Notes: a model not told the origin generated them from the sequence alone. A DNA stretch of 64,000 nucleotides from Cyanobacteria bacterium RU_5_0 (GCA_012033255.1 JAAUSF010000002.1:62001-126000); one strand, 5' to 3'; shown: positions 26,465 to 36,495, counted from the stretch's first letter. Translations and numbers: made by a program.

Positions 26465-26743
26465 TTACTTTGGAGCCACCATTTCCTTGAATAACTTACC
26501 AGCAGAAAACGCAGGTACTTTGGTAGCCGGAATTTCCATCGCTTCACCCGTTTTAGGATTGCGACCTTCGCGAGCTTTGCGTTCGCGTGGCTCAAATGAG
26601 CCGAATCCCACCAGGGTTACTTTATCGCCATTAGAAACGGCTTCCATAATCGAGTCGATCGCAGCGGTCAGAACTGCATCGGCTTGCTTCTTGGTGACAT
26701 TTGCTTTTTCAGCAACCTTATCCACCAATTCACCTTTGTTCAT
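26465..26743 (-). CDS. hup: HU family DNA-binding protein
   Basis: A 92-residue nucleoid protein that bends DNA as a dimer. The sequence MNKGELVDKVAEKANVTKKQ and the arm region with GFGSFEPRERKAREGRNP and KTGEAMEIPAT are textbook HU; the conserved RNPxTG and the FxAGKxFK end are present. It ends 12 bp before the start of the CobD-like gene on the same strand, so read-through is possible. Its own promoter should lie within the 250-bp gene-free stretch upstream. Confidence 0.97.
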   Translation of the reverse strand: MNKGELVDKVAEKANVTKKQADAVLTAAIDSIMEAVSNGDKVTLVGFGSFEPRERKAREGRNPKTGEAMEIPATKVPAFSAGKLFKEMVAPK

Positions 26744-26993
26744 TGGGTATCTCCTTAGAACGTTTTGAACGTTATTACAGCGGTAGACGGGGTTCCAAAT
26801 CGCGAAGAAGCGATCGAGAAGTGAATTTTCGAGCCGAGATCCAGTTCAAAATGGCTGAAACTCCCATGACTACGAATTTTCAATGCTTTATTCTAAGGGC
26901 TACTTTCAAAATATGGATCGATGAAACCTTTAATTTATATGGATTTCGAGCTTTTTTTAAAAAACTTTTCACTCACTTGATCCCCAGAACCCT

Positions 26994-28319
26994 TTAACTT
27001 CTCGTTCCAGAGCCTTGCTCCTTAGATTTATTCGAGCGACGACGAACCAGAAAGTCCGGTAATTCTAAGGGTTTCAGGCGTGACAATGGCAGTGGTGATG
27101 GTGCTGCATCCGAGGGTTCAACCGGAGTAGCGGGTTGTAACGTTGCCAAGAAATCTGCCAGTGTATTAAGCATTATTTCGCCACCAGTGGATTGATGAGT
27201 GAGTGATTGCTCCACCCATTCTTTCAATTGCGCCATCTGACGTTGGCTCATCGTGCAGTGATCTTTCCAATATTGAACGGCAGTTTCATATTCAGAAGCT
27301 TGCTGCGCCTGATGAAGAATCTGCTCCTGCATTTCAGACGATTGCTGCTCCAGCGTAGTAATGCGGGCTTGGAGGCGATCGCGCTCCTCTTCAAGCTGGT
27401 AATGACTTTGCTGCCACTGCGTCTGAGACATCATCTGCTGCATCAACTGTTGTTCCAGGTTTTTCACCTGGCGCTGAGTTCTGATCAAATCTTGATGCAC
27501 GGCAGCCAGCGTGGCTCCGGGTTCTGGCGGAGTTTGGCTCCGGGTCGGAGAGGCAGCTAGGTTTTGCGCTAAGTTTTGCCGTACTTTAGACGCGACCTGG
27601 GTTTGCTCCAACTGGGCTTCAAGTTGTGCCCAACTCGCCTGATGATGCCGCAATGTGGTAGAGAGTTCTTTAACCTGTTGTTGCGCGATCTCCAGTTGTC
27701 CTTGGAAGCTGGCAGTCAGGCTTCGAGCCGCTAAGGTTTCTGCTTCTAATTCAGAAATTCGCTGCTGCCGAATCTCCAGCGTTGTTTGTAAATCCTGAAT
27801 CTGTTTCTCTGAACGGTTGCGCTGAGATTGCGCCTCTCGCTGATCTTGAGTCAGACGCAATCGTAAGCGTTCGATCTCCTGCTGTTGAGCCTGAGTCAGC
27901 GTTTCGATCGTCGCCATCAATTCCTGTACCGCCTGATCTCGCTGTTGGGTTTCCAGGATTTGCGACTCTAATGCCTGCTGACATTCCGTTAGCTGTAACT
28001 TGAGACGGGCGATCGCTTGCTGTTGAACATGCGAAAAGTCTTCCGTCGCTGCTAACTGCGTCTCTAAAACATTTTGATCTCGGATTTGCGCTTTCAGATC
28101 ATCCAGACATACCAACGCTTGATCAAGCGCTTGCTCCAGTTGAGCAATTCGAGTGAGTCGCTGCTGATCGAGATCTTGAGCTTCCGCCAACTCCTCCAGA
28201 AGTGCTTGATACTCAGCCGGAGCCAATGTCAGCCCAACTCCACCCTCAGCAGCTTCCGGATGAAGACAAAGCGGACTGGCGATCGACCAATCTTCTTGTA
28301 ATGAGTCTGACTGCGACAC
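26994..28319 (-). CDS. Coiled-coil protein of unknown function
   Basis: I do not recognise a named family. Residues about 35-390 are almost continuous coiled coil, rich in Gln, Glu, Leu and Arg (16% or so Gln by eye), broken by a short Pro/Thr segment around 265-280 (SPTRSQTPPEPGA). The C-terminus is Pro-rich, then basic (FLVRRRSNKSKEQGSG), which could bind DNA or membranes. There is no signal peptide or membrane helix. Cyanobacteria use several coiled-coil proteins as cytoskeleton or division factors, but nothing here supports one of them specifically. DUF5340 lies upstream and HU downstream on the same strand with large gaps. Confidence 0.75.
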   Translation of the reverse strand: MSQSDSLQEDWSIASPLCLHPEAAEGGVGLTLAPAEYQALLEELAEAQDLDQQRLTRIAQLEQALDQALVCLDDLKAQIRDQNVLETQLAATEDFSHVQQQAIARLKLQLTECQQALESQILETQQRDQAVQELMATIETLTQAQQQEIERLRLRLTQDQREAQSQRNRSEKQIQDLQTTLEIRQQRISELEAETLAARSLTASFQGQLEIAQQQVKELSTTLRHHQASWAQLEAQLEQTQVASKVRQNLAQNLAASPTRSQTPPEPGATLAAVHQDLIRTQRQVKNLEQQLMQQMMSQTQWQQSHYQLEEERDRLQARITTLEQQSSEMQEQILHQAQQASEYETAVQYWKDHCTMSQRQMAQLKEWVEQSLTHQSTGGEIMLNTLADFLATLQPATPVEPSDAAPSPLPLSRLKPLELPDFLVRRRSNKSKEQGSGTRS

Positions 28320-28502
28320 CCAAAACCTCCCGAACCCGATTCCTCCTCAGTCAACAGACGTGATGCTGCGTAAAGTCTACTCGATGAATTCACAAATGGC
28401 AGATCTTTAATTAGCCGATAAGCTTAGGCAATAAGCGAATTAGCAGTCGAGCCGCCTGTTTCACCGTAAAGGGAGCAAGGCAGCCATGAACGCACATTTA
28501 GC

Positions 28503-28766
28503 TTACTCATTCACGATCGTTGATGAGGAAATGGGGTCAGGAGTCGCATGATTGAGCGACCAACGATAGTCGATCGGCAGATTCGATCGTTTGCAACTGT
28601 CCTCCAACTGTTTTTGCTGAGTTAAGGCTTTCCGCAGAGTAATGATCAACTCGTGTACTTGCTCTTGCTGAGGCGATTTTCGCCCTACGGCTAACATCGT
28701 CTGGCGTTCCAGGAGTTGCAGCAGGAGTTCGTAGTGGATATGGGAAGGGAGAGGGATGGGATCCAT
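28503..28766 (-). CDS. DUF5340-type small cyanobacterial protein
   Basis: This is an 87-residue soluble, mainly helical protein. The N-terminus MDPIPLPSHIHYELLLQLLE, with RQTM next, is the strongly conserved block I associate with DUF5340, a family restricted to cyanobacteria; function unknown. No motif suggests an enzyme. It lies 89 bp upstream of the trpC stop and about 180 bp before the coiled-coil gene, all on the minus strand. Confidence 0.65.
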   Translation of the reverse strand: MDPIPLPSHIHYELLLQLLERQTMLAVGRKSPQQEQVHELIITLRKALTQQKQLEDSCKRSNLPIDYRWSLNHATPDPISSSTIVNE

Positions 28767-28855
28767 GCAGCCTGTGGTTTACAAACTGTAAATAAATTTA
28801 AACTTGAACTTAAGTATGCACCTAAATCATCGTCTCGTGAAGCCTTTCAGTGAGG

Positions 28856-29752
28856 CTAGGGAAAAGTGGGTTGAGCAAACAAGGAGGCAATTGCCTCACC
28901 CGGATCAGATTGTTTGACCAGCGACTCACCGATTAGCGCCGCTTCAGCCCCAGATTGGTAGACCCATTGGAGGTCGTTTGCTGTGTGTAAACCCGATTCA
29001 CTGACCACTAAGATTCCCTTTTCTCGGAGTTGTTCCCCTCTGGATACTAAAATCTGGCGAGTGGTTTGCAGATCCACGGAAAAGTCTGCCAAGTTACGAT
29101 TGTTGATGCCTACTAGGGTTGTCCCTTGCAAGCTCAACACTCGATCGAGTTCCTCCAGGGTATGAACTTCAATTAATGCTGTCATCCCTAGTCCTTTGGT
29201 GATTTTCAGGAAATATTGCAAGTCCTTATCAGATAGAATAGCGGCAATTAGGAGTATCGCATCTGCTCCATTGACTCGTGCCAGGTAAATTTGATACGGA
29301 TAAATCAAGAAATCTTTACAAAGCAAAGGAATATCGACAACCTCGCGAATTTGGCGAAGATGGCTAAAACTGCCCTGGAAAAATCGCTCATCCGTCAAAA
29401 CAGAGATGCAGGCAGCTCCAGCAGATTCATACGAATGGGCGATCGCCACGGGATCGAAATCCTCTCGAATCACTCCTTTACTCGGTGACGCTTTCTTGAC
29501 CTCCGCAATCAGCGCAGGCTGAGTTTGTCCCTGACGCAACGCCGCTACAAAGTCTCGCAGCGGAGGCGCTTCAAGGACTTGACGCTGTAAATCCATGAGC
29601 GGCAACCGTTCTCGCATCTGGTCAACTTCTTTCTCTTTATGCCAAACAATTTCCTCCAGAATGTTCTGAGGTTCACTATCCGGCATTTTTACCTGATACC
29701 GTAAGGTTTCAACAGCAACCGTAGGATTAGGGGGACGACGACGAATTTGCAT
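28856..29752 (-). CDS. trpC: Indole-3-glycerol phosphate synthase
   Basis: This tryptophan-pathway TIM-barrel enzyme closes the indole ring from CdRP. Visible motifs: [36 protein letters not shown] (catalytic Lys), [48 protein letters not shown] and [14 protein letters not shown] start at ATG 29752 ([12 protein letters not shown]), which is where cyanobacterial homologues begin; 298 residues. An open extension upstream to 29848 is translated from a GGGATGAAGGAT-type microsatellite (29760-29802) and should be ignored. trpC is isolated from other trp genes, as usual in cyanobacteria. Confidence 0.97.
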   Translation of the reverse strand: MQIRRRPPNPTVAVETLRYQVKMPDSEPQNILEEIVWHKEKEVDQMRERLPLMDLQRQVLEAPPLRDFVAALRQGQTQPALIAEVKKASPSKGVIREDFDPVAIAHSYESAGAACISVLTDERFFQGSFSHLRQIREVVDIPLLCKDFLIYPYQIYLARVNGADAILLIAAILSDKDLQYFLKITKGLGMTALIEVHTLEELDRVLSLQGTTLVGINNRNLADFSVDLQTTRQILVSRGEQLREKGILVVSESGLHTANDLQWVYQSGAEAALIGESLVKQSDPGEAIASLFAQPTFP

Positions 29753-29759
29753 AGGTAAA

Positions 29760-29802
29760 GATGAGGGATGGGGATGAAGGATGGGGATGAGGGATGAAGG
29801 GA
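29760..29802. repeat. GGATGAAGG-type microsatellite upstream of trpC
   Basis: Units of GGATGGGGATGAAGG / GGATGAAGG alternate over about 45 bp just before the trpC start codon. Related runs lie at 12751-12810, 20050-20118 and around 38602-38820. It creates a false N-terminal extension of trpC. Confidence 0.75.
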
Positions 29803-29891
29803 AAGGAACGAACGGGCAAGGATGAATCAAAGACTCAGCTGGGATCAAAACTGTTAGCAGAAGTTGGAAAACTCGATTTACATTTCATCCT

Positions 29892-31322
29892 TCATCCTTT
29901 TATGGCTCGTTTGTAGGCTTCGTCCAGTACTTCAGACAGGGTTGGGTGAGTGTGGACGAAGAAGGCGAGGTCATGAACAGACTGACGTTTGGCGATCGCG
30001 TTTGCGGCTTCTTGAATCAAGTCGGCGGCATGGAATCCGAAAATGTGGACACCTAGCACCTCTCCAGTGTCCTCGCGATAAATCACTTTTGCCATGCCAT
30101 CAGTTTCGCCTTCCGCGATCGCTTTTGAGTTGCCCTTAAAGTAGGAGCGTACCGTTGCGACTTTGAAGCCTTCGGCTTTGGCGAGTTCTTGAGCGGCAGG
30201 CTCCGTCAGTCCAACAAAGCTCACTTCAGGATGAGTAAAGGCGGCGGCTGGAATGCTGCGATAGTCGATTGAACGGGGATGATTGCAGATGTTTTCAACA
30301 GCGACCACTCCCTGGGCAGAGGCAGCATGAGCCAACATCATCTTACCGGTTGCATCCCCGATCGCCCATAAATGCGGCACAGGCTGTCCGTCTACTAATA
30401 CTGCCATCTGGTCGTTGACGCTGATAAATCCACGGCGATCGAGTTCTACGCCGACAGAATCCAGTCCCAGATCGGTTGTGACCGGAATCCGTCCGGTTGC
30501 GATGAGGCAGGCATCTACTTCCAAAATTTCCGATGTCTCTTTGGTTTTGGCATTCGCTAATTCAATTATGACAGGGGAACCGGGAGTTACCTTTTTCGCT
30601 AGCAGTCCTACTTTTGTCTCGATATCGCGGGGAGTAATCAAGACTCGTTGCGCCAATTTTGCAATATCAGGGTCAAATCCTGGCATCAGTTGATCGAGAG
30701 CTTCGATCAGCGTCACTTCGCAACCGAGCGCCGTGTAGATATCGGCAAATTCTAGACCAATATAGCCACTGCCGACGATCGCCACCCAAGGCGGCAACCA
30801 GTCTAGCTTCAGCCCGTCGTCGCTCGTAAAAACCGTCTTTCCATCCAGTTCGATCCCTGGTGGGACAAACGGAACCGAACCCGAAGAAATGATAATATCT
30901 TGAGCCGTAATCGTTTTCTCGCCTGATTCCGTTGTGATGGTGACTTTCTGGTGTCCTGCTAGTTTGCCTCGCCCTCGAATCGTTTCCACGCCCAATCGTT
31001 TGAGGCTGTTCGTCAGGTCATCGCGAATCTTCAGGACGAGATTATTGGCGTGATCCGCGATCGCTTGTCGCTCAAACGCGACATTCTGTACCTGAATGCC
31101 TAATGCTTTGAGGTGATGGGCATCGCGCAGTTCTCGCACCCGTCCGGATGCCGCCAATAGCGCCTTAGAAGGAATGCAGCCCCGGTTAACGCAGGTACCG
31201 CCCATCTCCGCTTCTTCGATAATTGCAGTTTTCAAACCACAACTCACGGCGTGGAGGGCAGCTCCATGCCCCCCCACTCCAGCCCCAATAATTACCAAGT
31301 CGTAATCCAGTCCGTGGCTCAC
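29892..31322 (-). CDS. lpdA: Dihydrolipoyl dehydrogenase
   Basis: The E3 subunit of 2-oxo acid dehydrogenase complexes and of the glycine cleavage system, it re-oxidises lipoamide with FAD and NAD. Motifs: [18 protein letters not shown] (FAD), redox-active GGTCVNRGC (C44, C49), [18 protein letters not shown] (NAD), [28 protein letters not shown] and the catalytic HTHPTLSE (H459) near the end. Length 476 is standard. It contrasts with the flavoprotein at 23839, which has lost these cysteines. Confidence 0.96.
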   Translation of the reverse strand: MSHGLDYDLVIIGAGVGGHGAALHAVSCGLKTAIIEEAEMGGTCVNRGCIPSKALLAASGRVRELRDAHHLKALGIQVQNVAFERQAIADHANNLVLKIRDDLTNSLKRLGVETIRGRGKLAGHQKVTITTESGEKTITAQDIIISSGSVPFVPPGIELDGKTVFTSDDGLKLDWLPPWVAIVGSGYIGLEFADIYTALGCEVTLIEALDQLMPGFDPDIAKLAQRVLITPRDIETKVGLLAKKVTPGSPVIIELANAKTKETSEILEVDACLIATGRIPVTTDLGLDSVGVELDRRGFISVNDQMAVLVDGQPVPHLWAIGDATGKMMLAHAASAQGVVAVENICNHPRSIDYRSIPAAAFTHPEVSFVGLTEPAAQELAKAEGFKVATVRSYFKGNSKAIAEGETDGMAKVIYREDTGEVLGVHIFGFHAADLIQEAANAIAKRQSVHDLAFFVHTHPTLSEVLDEAYKRAIKG

Positions 31323-31547
31323 TTCACCCCCCTATAGGTAATGCTCTGTACCATTCTCGACGGTTAGGGGTCGATTAGACAACTCTTGTCACGATCCAGG
31401 ATGCACCGGCGGTTTCAATGTTGTTCAAAGTTCCTGTACTCCAAGTCATATAAGCAGGTGATGTAGGTTTGAATCTATCTCTGTAGTGATTGAGTTAGAG
31501 TACAGAGGGAGGTATACTTCACTGCATCGTAGAGTAAGTAATGACCT

Positions 31548-31847
31548 ATGGAATCGGCTCACTACATCCCCATGCGGGCACTTATTCGGTATAAAGCAAA
31601 AGTTTCATTGCGAAATGATGTTGAAAGCGGTGAGATTTCTGCTTGCTTAGACGATGGATTAATAAAGGAAATTGCAGTAACGCTATTTCACTCAGAATTC
31701 TACCAAACACGCTACAGCCAATGTCGATCGAAACGAGAAGCTAGAGGGATTGACGAGCAAATGGCGGCTGAAGTTGCAAAAACTTACAAACGAATCACAC
31801 AACAACAAGAAGATCCGATCGTGCAACAACTCAATTCATTGCTCTGA
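31548..31847 (+). CDS. Hypothetical protein, 99 residues
   Basis: I do not recognise it. The protein is soluble, charged and predicted helical in its second half (QMAAEVAKTYKRITQQQ). There is no signal peptide, Cys motif or membrane segment. Its stop codon touches the stop of the antitoxin gene on the other strand (31847/31848), a tight tail-to-tail arrangement, and it lies at the border of an accessory segment. A ribosome binding site is weak. It may be a real lineage-specific gene. Confidence 0.45.
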   Translation: MESAHYIPMRALIRYKAKVSLRNDVESGEISACLDDGLIKEIAVTLFHSEFYQTRYSQCRSKREARGIDEQMAAEVAKTYKRITQQQEDPIVQQLNSLL

Positions 31848-32519
31848 TTATTCTGGTTTTGCGATCGGTTTGAGTAAAGCCTCATTTACCTCGTCATCCT
31901 CTGGCAGATTCTCTGTGTAGTGGTCGATCGCTTCGACCATTCCTTCTGAATAGGGTTCTAAAACGGTTGCAGACACATGCAACACAGCTAAGGCATCGGA
32001 AAATTCCTCGGATGTTGGATCGGCAGTTTCAAGAACTTTAACGGCTGCTAATGCTCGATCCAAATAAGAGTGATACTCACTCAAGTGAACTTTCAGCAAT
32101 TCTAAAGACTTCTCACTGACTACTGCTACTTTCAAGTTGGGTTGAGTGGGGTCTGGGCGATCGGGCAGTTGGTTGGTGGTGTGCTTGGTTGCGTCAACCG
32201 TGGCAGTTAAGCCAGCCGTGACCGTCAGCTTCAATCCCAGATCATTGAGCCATCTTGCCAGGTTAAAAATTCCCTCATAGCCGGACTCACTCAACAAATT
32301 ATCTAGCTGCTGTCGATGCAATTCAGCCTGTTCATCGATCATGTGTAGTTCGCTCAATGCTTCAAACACATTCAGAAGAGCTAGACGGAGTAATTCAGGC
32401 TCAGGTGTGAGTTCTTCCAAATGAGTTTCTAGATAGGTGGCCGCATAGTTTGGATTTTTAAGCTTTGAAATCAAGTAAGCTTGATAGCTTTTATGGGTTA
32501 GTGCCTTGACGTTTTTCAT
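31848..32519 (-). CDS. Antidote-like protein with long C-terminal extension
   Basis: The first 95 residues (MKNVKALTHKSYQAYLISKL; NPNYAATYLETHLEE; ELLRLALLNVFEA; FNLARWLNDLGLKL) follow the scheme of the HigA-like 'addiction module antidote' family with its degenerate helix-turn-helix. That family normally ends at about 100 residues. Here a linker containing QLPDRPDPTQPNLK leads into a further 100 helical, acidic residues of unknown family. The linker is also found in the neighbouring gene at 32869. The start ATG 32519 lies inside the toxin gene (29-bp overlap), indicating coupled translation. A longer open frame to 32690 is read from the toxin gene and was not chosen. Confidence 0.65.
   Translation of the reverse strand: MKNVKALTHKSYQAYLISKLKNPNYAATYLETHLEELTPEPELLRLALLNVFEALSELHMIDEQAELHRQQLDNLLSESGYEGIFNLARWLNDLGLKLTVTAGLTATVDATKHTTNQLPDRPDPTQPNLKVAVVSEKSLELLKVHLSEYHSYLDRALAAVKVLETADPTSEEFSDALAVLHVSATVLEPYSEGMVEAIDHYTENLPEDDEVNEALLKPIAKPE
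32129..32172. repeat. 44-bp segment shared with 33129-33172
   Basis: 41 of 44 bases are identical between this segment inside the antidote gene and 33129-33172 inside the neighbouring gene, same orientation, exactly 1000 bp apart. Both encode LPDRPDPxQPNLK in frame. Confidence 0.9.
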
Positions 32520-32835
32520 AGTCTTGCCAGTACTCCCTAGCCTTAAGAATATCGCGGTCTTGTGAGCTTTTGTCACCTCCACAAAGAAGCAAAACAAGGG
32601 TCGAACCCACCTGCCCAAAGTAGACTCGATAGCCTGGACCAAAATCGATCCGTAGCTCAAACACGCCTGCCCCAACTGATTTAAAGTCACCCAGATTACC
32701 CAGACGCACTCGATCGAGTCTTTTGTTGATGACGGTTTGAGCTTTGATATTTTTTAGTGTATCCAGCCATTCGATAAAAGGAACTCTGCCATCACTTGTC
32801 AGGTATAGCTGAATTTCTTTAGGCTGTACTTTCAT
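32491..32835 (-). CDS. RelE/HigB-type toxin of a type II toxin-antitoxin pair
   Basis: The 114 residues match the phage-derived Gp49-like/HigB 'addiction module killer' family: FIEWLDTLKNIKAQTVINKR, LDRVRLGNLGDFKSVG, VFELRIDFGPGYRVYFG and LVLLLCGGDKSSQDRDI, with KAREYWQDY at the end. Such toxins cleave mRNA on the ribosome; the RxxFGPGYRxYF core with its basic residues is intact, so activity is plausible. ATG 32835 (MKVQPKEIQLYL) is the family start. The toxin comes first and the antidote second, the reverse of most type II pairs but normal for higBA. Confidence 0.85.
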   Translation of the reverse strand: MKVQPKEIQLYLTSDGRVPFIEWLDTLKNIKAQTVINKRLDRVRLGNLGDFKSVGAGVFELRIDFGPGYRVYFGQVGSTLVLLLCGGDKSSQDRDILKAREYWQDYEKRQGTNP

Positions 32836-32868
32836 GACTTGATTCCAGATGCAACTCCTCAACCCTCA

Positions 32869-33210
32869 TTACACCAGAAATCCTAATGCCTTCAGGATCA
32901 GTGGCAGCAGCTTACCACAGGACTCTACAATTTGGGCGGTCGCAGGTAGGCTCTGCAATGTCACCTCAAACATCTTCTTGGCTTTCCGCACTAGCCCTTC
33001 TTTTTTCGCGGGTTCTTCGGTTTGCTTTGCCTCGGCTAAATTCTGCACCTGTTCCAGCAAATCGGCTTTGTCAGTGTCCGGTAAATCAGGATCAGAGTCG
33101 ATCGCCGCCTGCAATTCTCTCAACAGGTCTTTCAGGTTGGGTTGGGCGGGGTCTGGGCGATCGGGCAGTTGGATCTTGTCCTTTAAACGACTGTCCTCGC
33201 AAATTGACAT
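32869..33210 (-). CDS. Stand-alone effector-associated-type C-terminal module
   Basis: The 113 residues contain QLPDRPDPAQPNLK then LLRELQAAIDSDPDLPDTDK and ADLLEQVQNLAEA, ending in SLPATAQIVESCGKLLPLIL. This is the helical module I have seen at the C-terminus of cyanobacterial pentapeptide-repeat, caspase and similar proteins (pattern LxxAIxxDxxLxxxxKxxALEQVxxLAEA). Here it has no N-terminal partner, so the gene is probably the tail of a lost larger gene or a small adaptor. The AAGGAG upstream is 17 bases from the ATG, too far, which fits a remnant. It shares a 44-bp segment with the antidote gene. Confidence 0.5.
   Translation of the reverse strand: MSICEDSRLKDKIQLPDRPDPAQPNLKDLLRELQAAIDSDPDLPDTDKADLLEQVQNLAEAKQTEEPAKKEGLVRKAKKMFEVTLQSLPATAQIVESCGKLLPLILKALGFLV
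33129..33172. repeat. 44-bp segment shared with 32129-32172
   Basis: Second copy of the direct repeat; it lies near the start of the 113-residue gene and contains a GCGATCGG piece. Conservation of both frame and sequence suggests a mobile linker or past recombination. Confidence 0.9.
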
Positions 33211-33342
33211 GGCAGAAATCGCGTTCTCCTTTCTCGTAACGTCTCAGAACTTGGCTGGCTTTCATAGGGGCAGGTGACGGGAGCTATGACTTGATCCAGC
33301 GATAGCACAGAATTTTCCGAAAGAGGGAATTCTTTACTGAAG

Positions 33343-33552
33343 CTTTGAGTTTTGAAGGGAAAGTTTTGAGTTGGGATGGGGAGCGATCGAGTTCCAGAGC
33401 GAAAGTTCTGAGTTCAGAAGGGGAACGATCGAGTTTTGAGAGACAAGTTTTGCATTCGGAAAGACAACGATCGCAGTCTCCAGTGCAAATTTCGAGTTCA
33501 GAGGGGGAGCGATCGGGATTTGAAGGACAAGTTCCGAGTTCAGATCAAGAAT
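33343..33552. repeat. 42-bp tandem repeat, five units
   Basis: Units at 33343, 33385, 33427, 33469 and 33511 are each exactly 42 bp. Units two to five begin with GATCG; the rest matches AGTTTTGAGAGACAAGTTTT-like and GAGTTCAGAGGGGGAGC-like pieces with many substitutions. Because 42 is divisible by three, both strands stay open: the plus strand reads FEGQVLSSEGERS-like, the minus strand LNSELSLWNSIAPH-like 14-residue repeats. No ribosome binding site supports either. I treat it as a minisatellite. The flanks (33211-33342 and 33553-33694) hold nothing recognisable. Confidence 0.85.
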
Positions 33553-33694
33553 GATTCTCTGAGTTCTTCCAGCTAGCATCAAGTCACGATGCGATCGGCA
33601 GAAGTCGCCCATAAAGAGTGGAGGGCAGCCCTGATCCGAGTCGATCGAATCAGTTGCCACCCTCCTTTAGAGATATTTGACTTAGATAACTGGA

Positions 33695-36172
33695 TTAGAC
33701 TTGCTCAGCCGCTTGGGGCAATAGCTCCCGCTTTTCGCCCTGGCGAACTTGCACCTGACCATCTTCACCGATATCGACGATCGCCACATCTCCAGGCTTG
33801 ACTCGACCAGAGAGGATTTCCTCAGCCAACGAATCTTCTAGCAGGCGCATGATTGCCCGACGCAAGGGACGCGCACCATAGCTAGGGTTATAGCCCTCTT
33901 CTACAAGCCGATCCTTGAAGCGTTCAGTCACCTCTAGCGTGATGTCTTGCTCTTGCAGACGAACGACAACCTCCTTGAGTAAGATATCGCCAATCCGCTT
34001 CACCTCGTCCTTAGTCAATTGACGGAAGACAATGATCTCGTCAACTCGGTTAAGGAACTCTGGACGGAACGGACGCTTCAGTTCTTCAAGAACGAGCGAT
34101 CGAATTCGGTTATATTGAGACTCTGCTGCATCCGTAGTCGCAATCTCAAAGCCCAGACCGCCACCTCCTTTCTCGATCACATTAGAACCAATGTTGGAAG
34201 TCATGATAATCAAGGTATTCTTGAAATCCACTGTGCGACCCTTGGCATCGGTCAAGCGACCGTCTTCCAGGATTTGCAGCAGCATATTGAAGACATCCGG
34301 GTGCGCTTTCTCGATTTCGTCGAACAGCACTACAGTGTAAGGACGACGGCGAACAGCTTCAGTTAACTGACCGCCTTCGTTGTAGCCCACGTAACCCGGA
34401 GGCGAACCAATCAGCTTAGAAACGGTATGCCGCTCCATAAACTCGGACATATCCAGGCGAATCATTGCCTCTTCAGCCCCGAAGAAGTAAGCCGCGAGGG
34501 ACTTAGCAAGCTCCGTTTTACCCACCCCAGTTGGGCCGGAGAAGATGAAGCTAGCAATCGGACGGTTCGGGTTCTTCAGACCCACACGGGCACGACGAAT
34601 CGCACGAGAAATTGCCCTGACTGCTTCTTCTTGACCCACCATCCGTTGATGTAAGGTATCTTCCATGTGCAGCAGTTTCTCGGATTCAGACTCAGTGAGT
34701 TTGTTCACTGGAATCCCTGTCCAAGAGGCGACAATCTGAGCAATATCTTCCTCCGTAACGACAGGCGATTCATCGTTGCCCTCAGTCTCCGCCTTGCGGT
34801 TTTTAGTAATCGCTTGGATTTCTGTTTTGATTTCCATCTCCCGATCGCGCAATTCACCAGCTCGATCAAAGTCTTGATTGCGAACTGCATCATCTTTTTC
34901 CTTACGGACTTGACGCAATTCCTTATCCAGTTCTTTCGCGGCTGGAGGCAACTGAGAGTTGATCAAACGAACACGGGAACCCGCTTCATCAATCAAGTCA
35001 ATTGCCTTATCGGGCAGATAGCGGTCAGAGATGTAGCGATCGGATAGTTTTGCAGCAGCTTCTAACGCCTCATCAGAAATTCTCAGGCGATGATGTTGCT
35101 CATAGCGATCGCGCAGACCATGCAAAATTTCGATCGTTTCAGCAACAGTGGGTTCACCGACCATAACAGGCTGGAAGCGACGTTCCAAAGCCGCATCGCG
35201 CTCAATATGCTTACGGTATTCATCTAATGTAGTTGCCCCGATGCACTGGAGTTCACCACGGGCAAGGGCAGGTTTAAGAATGTTGGCTGCATCGATCGCA
35301 CCCTCTGCCGCACCTGCACCAATCAAGGTATGTACCTCGTCAATCACCAGAATTACATTTCCGGCTTGACGAATTTCATCCATGATCTTCTTAAGACGTT
35401 CTTCAAATTCGCCTCGATATTTTGTACCTGCAACTAGTAGACCAATGTCTAGTGTGACAACCCGCTTGTCTTCCAGGATATCGGGTATATCATTGGTAGC
35501 AATTCGCTGAGCGAGTCCTTCAGCGATCGCTGTCTTACCAACACCGGGTTCCCCAATCAGGACAGGGTTATTCTTGGTACGACGACCGAGAATTTGAATG
35601 ACCCGCTCAATCTCTTTCTGGCGACCGACCACGGGGTCAAGTTTGCCTTCCGATGCCATCTGAGTCAGATTAGAGCCGAACTCATCCAGGGTGGGGGTCT
35701 TAGTCCGCCCTTGGCTACCCCCTGTGGAGACTTCAGCCGTTTCACCTAGCATCCGGATCACTTGTGTCCGAACCTTTGATAGGTCTACTCCCAGGTTTTC
35801 CAAAACTCGTGCTGCGACCCCTTCACCTTCCCGAATCAATCCCAAGAGCAGGTGCTCTGTGCCAATGTAGTTGTGTCCGAGTTGGCGAGCTTCCTCCAAA
35901 GAGAGTTCCAAAACTCGTTTGGCGCGTGGGGTGAACGGAATTTCTACTGCGACGAAGCCAGAGCCTCGACCAATGATTTTTTCGACTTCAATCCGAGCGT
36001 CCTTCAAGTTGACGCCCATCGATTTCAGTACTTTGGCGGCGACGCCCGTCCCTTCTCCAATCAGACCCAGGAGGATCTGCTCAGTCCCTACGAAATTATG
36101 TCCCAGGCGACGAGCTTCTTCCTGGGCAAGCATAATTACCTTTATGGCTTTTTCTGTGAAGCGTTCAAACAT
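33695..36172 (-). CDS. clpC: ATP-dependent Clp protease ATP-binding subunit ClpC
   Basis: ClpC is the Hsp100 unfoldase that feeds ClpP/ClpR proteases and is essential in many cyanobacteria. The 825 residues show two N-terminal Clp repeats ([40 protein letters not shown]) and AAA+ domain 1 with [15 protein letters not shown] and [16 protein letters not shown] short UVR-like middle segment ([19 protein letters not shown]) follows, then AAA+ domain 2 with [15 protein letters not shown]. The ClpP-docking loop GLGFE is at about 675. The UVR motif marks ClpC as opposed to ClpA. It is preceded by a 320-bp gene-free region that must hold its promoter. Confidence 0.97.
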   Translation of the reverse strand: MFERFTEKAIKVIMLAQEEARRLGHNFVGTEQILLGLIGEGTGVAAKVLKSMGVNLKDARIEVEKIIGRGSGFVAVEIPFTPRAKRVLELSLEEARQLGHNYIGTEHLLLGLIREGEGVAARVLENLGVDLSKVRTQVIRMLGETAEVSTGGSQGRTKTPTLDEFGSNLTQMASEGKLDPVVGRQKEIERVIQILGRRTKNNPVLIGEPGVGKTAIAEGLAQRIATNDIPDILEDKRVVTLDIGLLVAGTKYRGEFEERLKKIMDEIRQAGNVILVIDEVHTLIGAGAAEGAIDAANILKPALARGELQCIGATTLDEYRKHIERDAALERRFQPVMVGEPTVAETIEILHGLRDRYEQHHRLRISDEALEAAAKLSDRYISDRYLPDKAIDLIDEAGSRVRLINSQLPPAAKELDKELRQVRKEKDDAVRNQDFDRAGELRDREMEIKTEIQAITKNRKAETEGNDESPVVTEEDIAQIVASWTGIPVNKLTESESEKLLHMEDTLHQRMVGQEEAVRAISRAIRRARVGLKNPNRPIASFIFSGPTGVGKTELAKSLAAYFFGAEEAMIRLDMSEFMERHTVSKLIGSPPGYVGYNEGGQLTEAVRRRPYTVVLFDEIEKAHPDVFNMLLQILEDGRLTDAKGRTVDFKNTLIIMTSNIGSNVIEKGGGGLGFEIATTDAAESQYNRIRSLVLEELKRPFRPEFLNRVDEIIVFRQLTKDEVKRIGDILLKEVVVRLQEQDITLEVTERFKDRLVEEGYNPSYGARPLRRAIMRLLEDSLAEEILSGRVKPGDVAIVDIGEDGQVQVRQGEKRELLPQAAEQV

Positions 36173-36495
36173 GGCGTTCCTTTATCACCTGGTGCGTGCC
36201 GGTACGCTGATTTTAGCATAGGAAATTCCTCAAGCTGTTACGCACGAACAGCAGGTCATAGGTAGGGATCACCGAAGCCTAGCCGTATTGATCCCAAACA
36301 GGTTTTGTGTGGTGTGAGAGGAGAAAACTCTGGGGATCAGCCGTCAGATTCAAAAATCTGATTTAACTCCCGAAGTGAGATTTTCATGAAAAAGGGGTAC
36401 CAAAGTCAAGAGTAAAGTTGAAAATACAGGATTATGGAGGCGCAGAGAAAAGAACTGCACGGATTCTCCGCAGTCTTTTCGTCTCCTGCTCTGCA
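36173..36495. other. Intergenic region between rimI and clpC
   Basis: No gene is supported. At 36440-36486 an imperfect hairpin (GAAAAGACTGC against GCAGTTCTTTTC on the minus strand) begins about 10 bp after the rimI stop and may end its transcript. The rest should contain the clpC promoter; I see no clear operator. Confidence 0.4.

Noticed and set aside
29753-29848. N-terminal extension of trpC
   Set aside because: The 32 residues are the translation of a GGATGAAGG microsatellite; homologues start at MQIRRRPP.
32520-32690. Upstream extension of the antidote gene
   Set aside because: It is read from inside the toxin gene in another frame; ATG 32519 gives the family N-terminus.
33343-33552. 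Possible CRISPR array
   Set aside because: The 42-bp units are contiguous with no unique spacers between them.
33334-33660. 108-codon minus-strand frame and a 69-codon plus-strand frame over the 42-bp repeat
   Set aside because: Both are open only because the repeat length is a multiple of three; neither has a ribosome binding site or a known family.
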